From assembly GCF_007860105.1 (NCBI RefSeq), contig NZ_SJPU01000001.1, positions 62,001-126,000 on the forward strand: a stretch of 64,000 nt of DNA, given 5' to 3'. Numbering within the stretch: position 1 is the stretch's first letter; each line of letters starts with the position of its first letter. Origin of the DNA: Allorhodopirellula heiligendammensis (lineage in GTDB: Bacteria > Planctomycetota > Planctomycetia > Pirellulales > Pirellulaceae). The notes under the pieces are model-generated. The model made no database searches. It saw nothing but the letters and a program-made list of their open reading frames with translations, and had not been told where the DNA came from. This document shows, piece by piece, positions 63,259-64,000 of the stretch. Made by a program: the position numbers and the translations under genes.

Positions 63259-64000
63259 GCAACCAACTCCATACGATCAACTTGAAGGGCTGCTCGCCGA
63301 CGCCTCTGGCACACTACTTGAAAGCACTCGGGATCTTGCGGCTTGTTGCTGAGCAAGTGGACACAACCGCGCTGTGCTGGTGGAAGAATGATTCGTTCTG
63401 GCTACGGTCGACACTGAATGAAACGGCGTTACAGGAATTTTTCTTGAATCAGTACAGTCCAACTCCACTTGTTGCGCCGTGGAACGGCGGGAGCGGATTC
63501 AATCCAAAAGACAATCAAGACGCGATGAAGGCGATTGAAGGCGGAGAGGCCGCGAGATTTTGCTCTTACCGCGATGTTCTTGCACAGTGCAAATCTCTCC
63601 TGACGAATATGCCCGAGGATGAGGAGAAGGCCAATCTTTTGTTGTTATGCCGAAATACTCTACCAGATAATGTGTTGACGTGGCTGGATGCTGCATTTGT
63701 CCTTACCGGCGCTGGACCTAAATATCCGCCGCTTCTGGGTACAGGCGGAAACGATGGTCGCCTGGAGTTCACGAATAACTTCATGCAGCATTTGATCTCG
63801 CTATTGAATCCTACGGATGGGAATGCGGCAGTGGATGCGGAAGCTCGAATTGAGGAATCGCTGTTTGCCGAGCTGAGCTGTTGCCGAAGTCGCGGTACGA
63901 TCGGTCAGTACGACCCAGGTAGCCTCGGCGGATCGAATAGTGGTTCGGGTTTCGATGGCTATAGCACGGTGAACTCATGGGATTATGTGTTGATGCTGGA
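63255..64000 (+). CDS. csx17: Csx17 (Cas8u2), type I-G large subunit, N-terminal part
   Basis: The gene begins with an ATG overlapping the cas3 stop, with AAAGGA upstream, and runs off the window after 248 codons with no stop. The visible residues match Csx17: NLKGCSPTPLAHYLKALGILRLVAEQ, WWKNDSFWL, SPTPLVAPWNGGSGFN, LGTGGNDGRLEFTNNFM and NSWDYVLML. Csx17 is the large subunit of type I-G Cascade. The Cas7 (Csb1) and Cas5-Cas6 (Csb2) genes would be expected next, outside the window. Confidence 0.96.
   Translation, partial: MSNQLHTINLKGCSPTPLAHYLKALGILRLVAEQVDTTALCWWKNDSFWLRSTLNETALQEFFLNQYSPTPLVAPWNGGSGFNPKDNQDAMKAIEGGEAARFCSYRDVLAQCKSLLTNMPEDEEKANLLLLCRNTLPDNVLTWLDAAFVLTGAGPKYPPLLGTGGNDGRLEFTNNFMQHLISLLNPTDGNAAVDAEARIEESLFAELSCCRSRGTIGQYDPGSLGGSNSGSGFDGYSTVNSWDYVLML

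Overview
The window looks like a chromosomal segment of a marine Pirellulaceae-type planctomycete (Rhodopirellula/Blastopirellula-like). The reasons are a MoxR-DUF58-BatA-like operon with squalene-cyclase-repeat and TlpA proteins, a giant secreted protein with the LEPR-x-L N-terminal signature and SdrD-B modules, a CE15 esterase, a planctomycete-type glucose-6-phosphate isomerase relative, and moderately high GC with many ATGA-type gene overlaps. Taxonomy is inferred from gene content only.

Layout. 1-1.1 kb: C-terminal part of a CysJ-like sulfite reductase flavoprotein. 1.9-17.4 kb: nine tightly spaced plus-strand genes (MoxR ATPase, DUF58, two BatA/VWA membrane proteins, a DUF4175-like protein, two small secreted proteins, a prenyltransferase-repeat protein and a secreted TlpA-type thioredoxin), preceded by a perfect 22-bp palindrome. 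17.4-28.7 kb: mostly minus-strand secreted or membrane proteins, including the 5.6-kb SdrD-B/FG-GAP gene. 28.9-39.6 kb: a SMI1-like protein, cysC, rpsO, pnp, then a rhomboid-epimerase-TlpA-VCBS-MazG operon. 39.6-43.2 kb: a degenerate glucose-6-phosphate isomerase paralogue, an ExbB/ExbD-like pair and a small membrane protein.

43.4-64.0 kb is one large composite CRISPR-Cas island. It holds a 47-repeat array read on the minus strand, a 174-bp leader, and a minus-strand cas2 plus cas4-cas1 fusion (typical of type I-G, formerly I-U). Facing the other way is a type III-B operon: a CARF-HEPN-CARF effector followed by cmr1-cmr6. After a small acidic protein and an opposing AAA+ ATPase come a perfect 21-bp palindrome, a two-repeat degenerate mini-array, a small unknown gene, cas3 with a C-terminal HD domain, and the start of csx17, which runs off the right edge. 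No cas6 is visible, so both interference modules probably use crRNAs from one array cut by a Cas6 domain (Csb2) beyond the window.

The most unusual parts are the effector with two CARF domains around a HEPN RNase, and the 72-nt-spaced degenerate repeats with compensated stems just upstream of the type I-G operon. The second looks like a crRNA-like regulatory or antitoxin RNA rather than an ordinary memory array. These functional readings are inference from sequence pattern and family knowledge; no search or folding was run.
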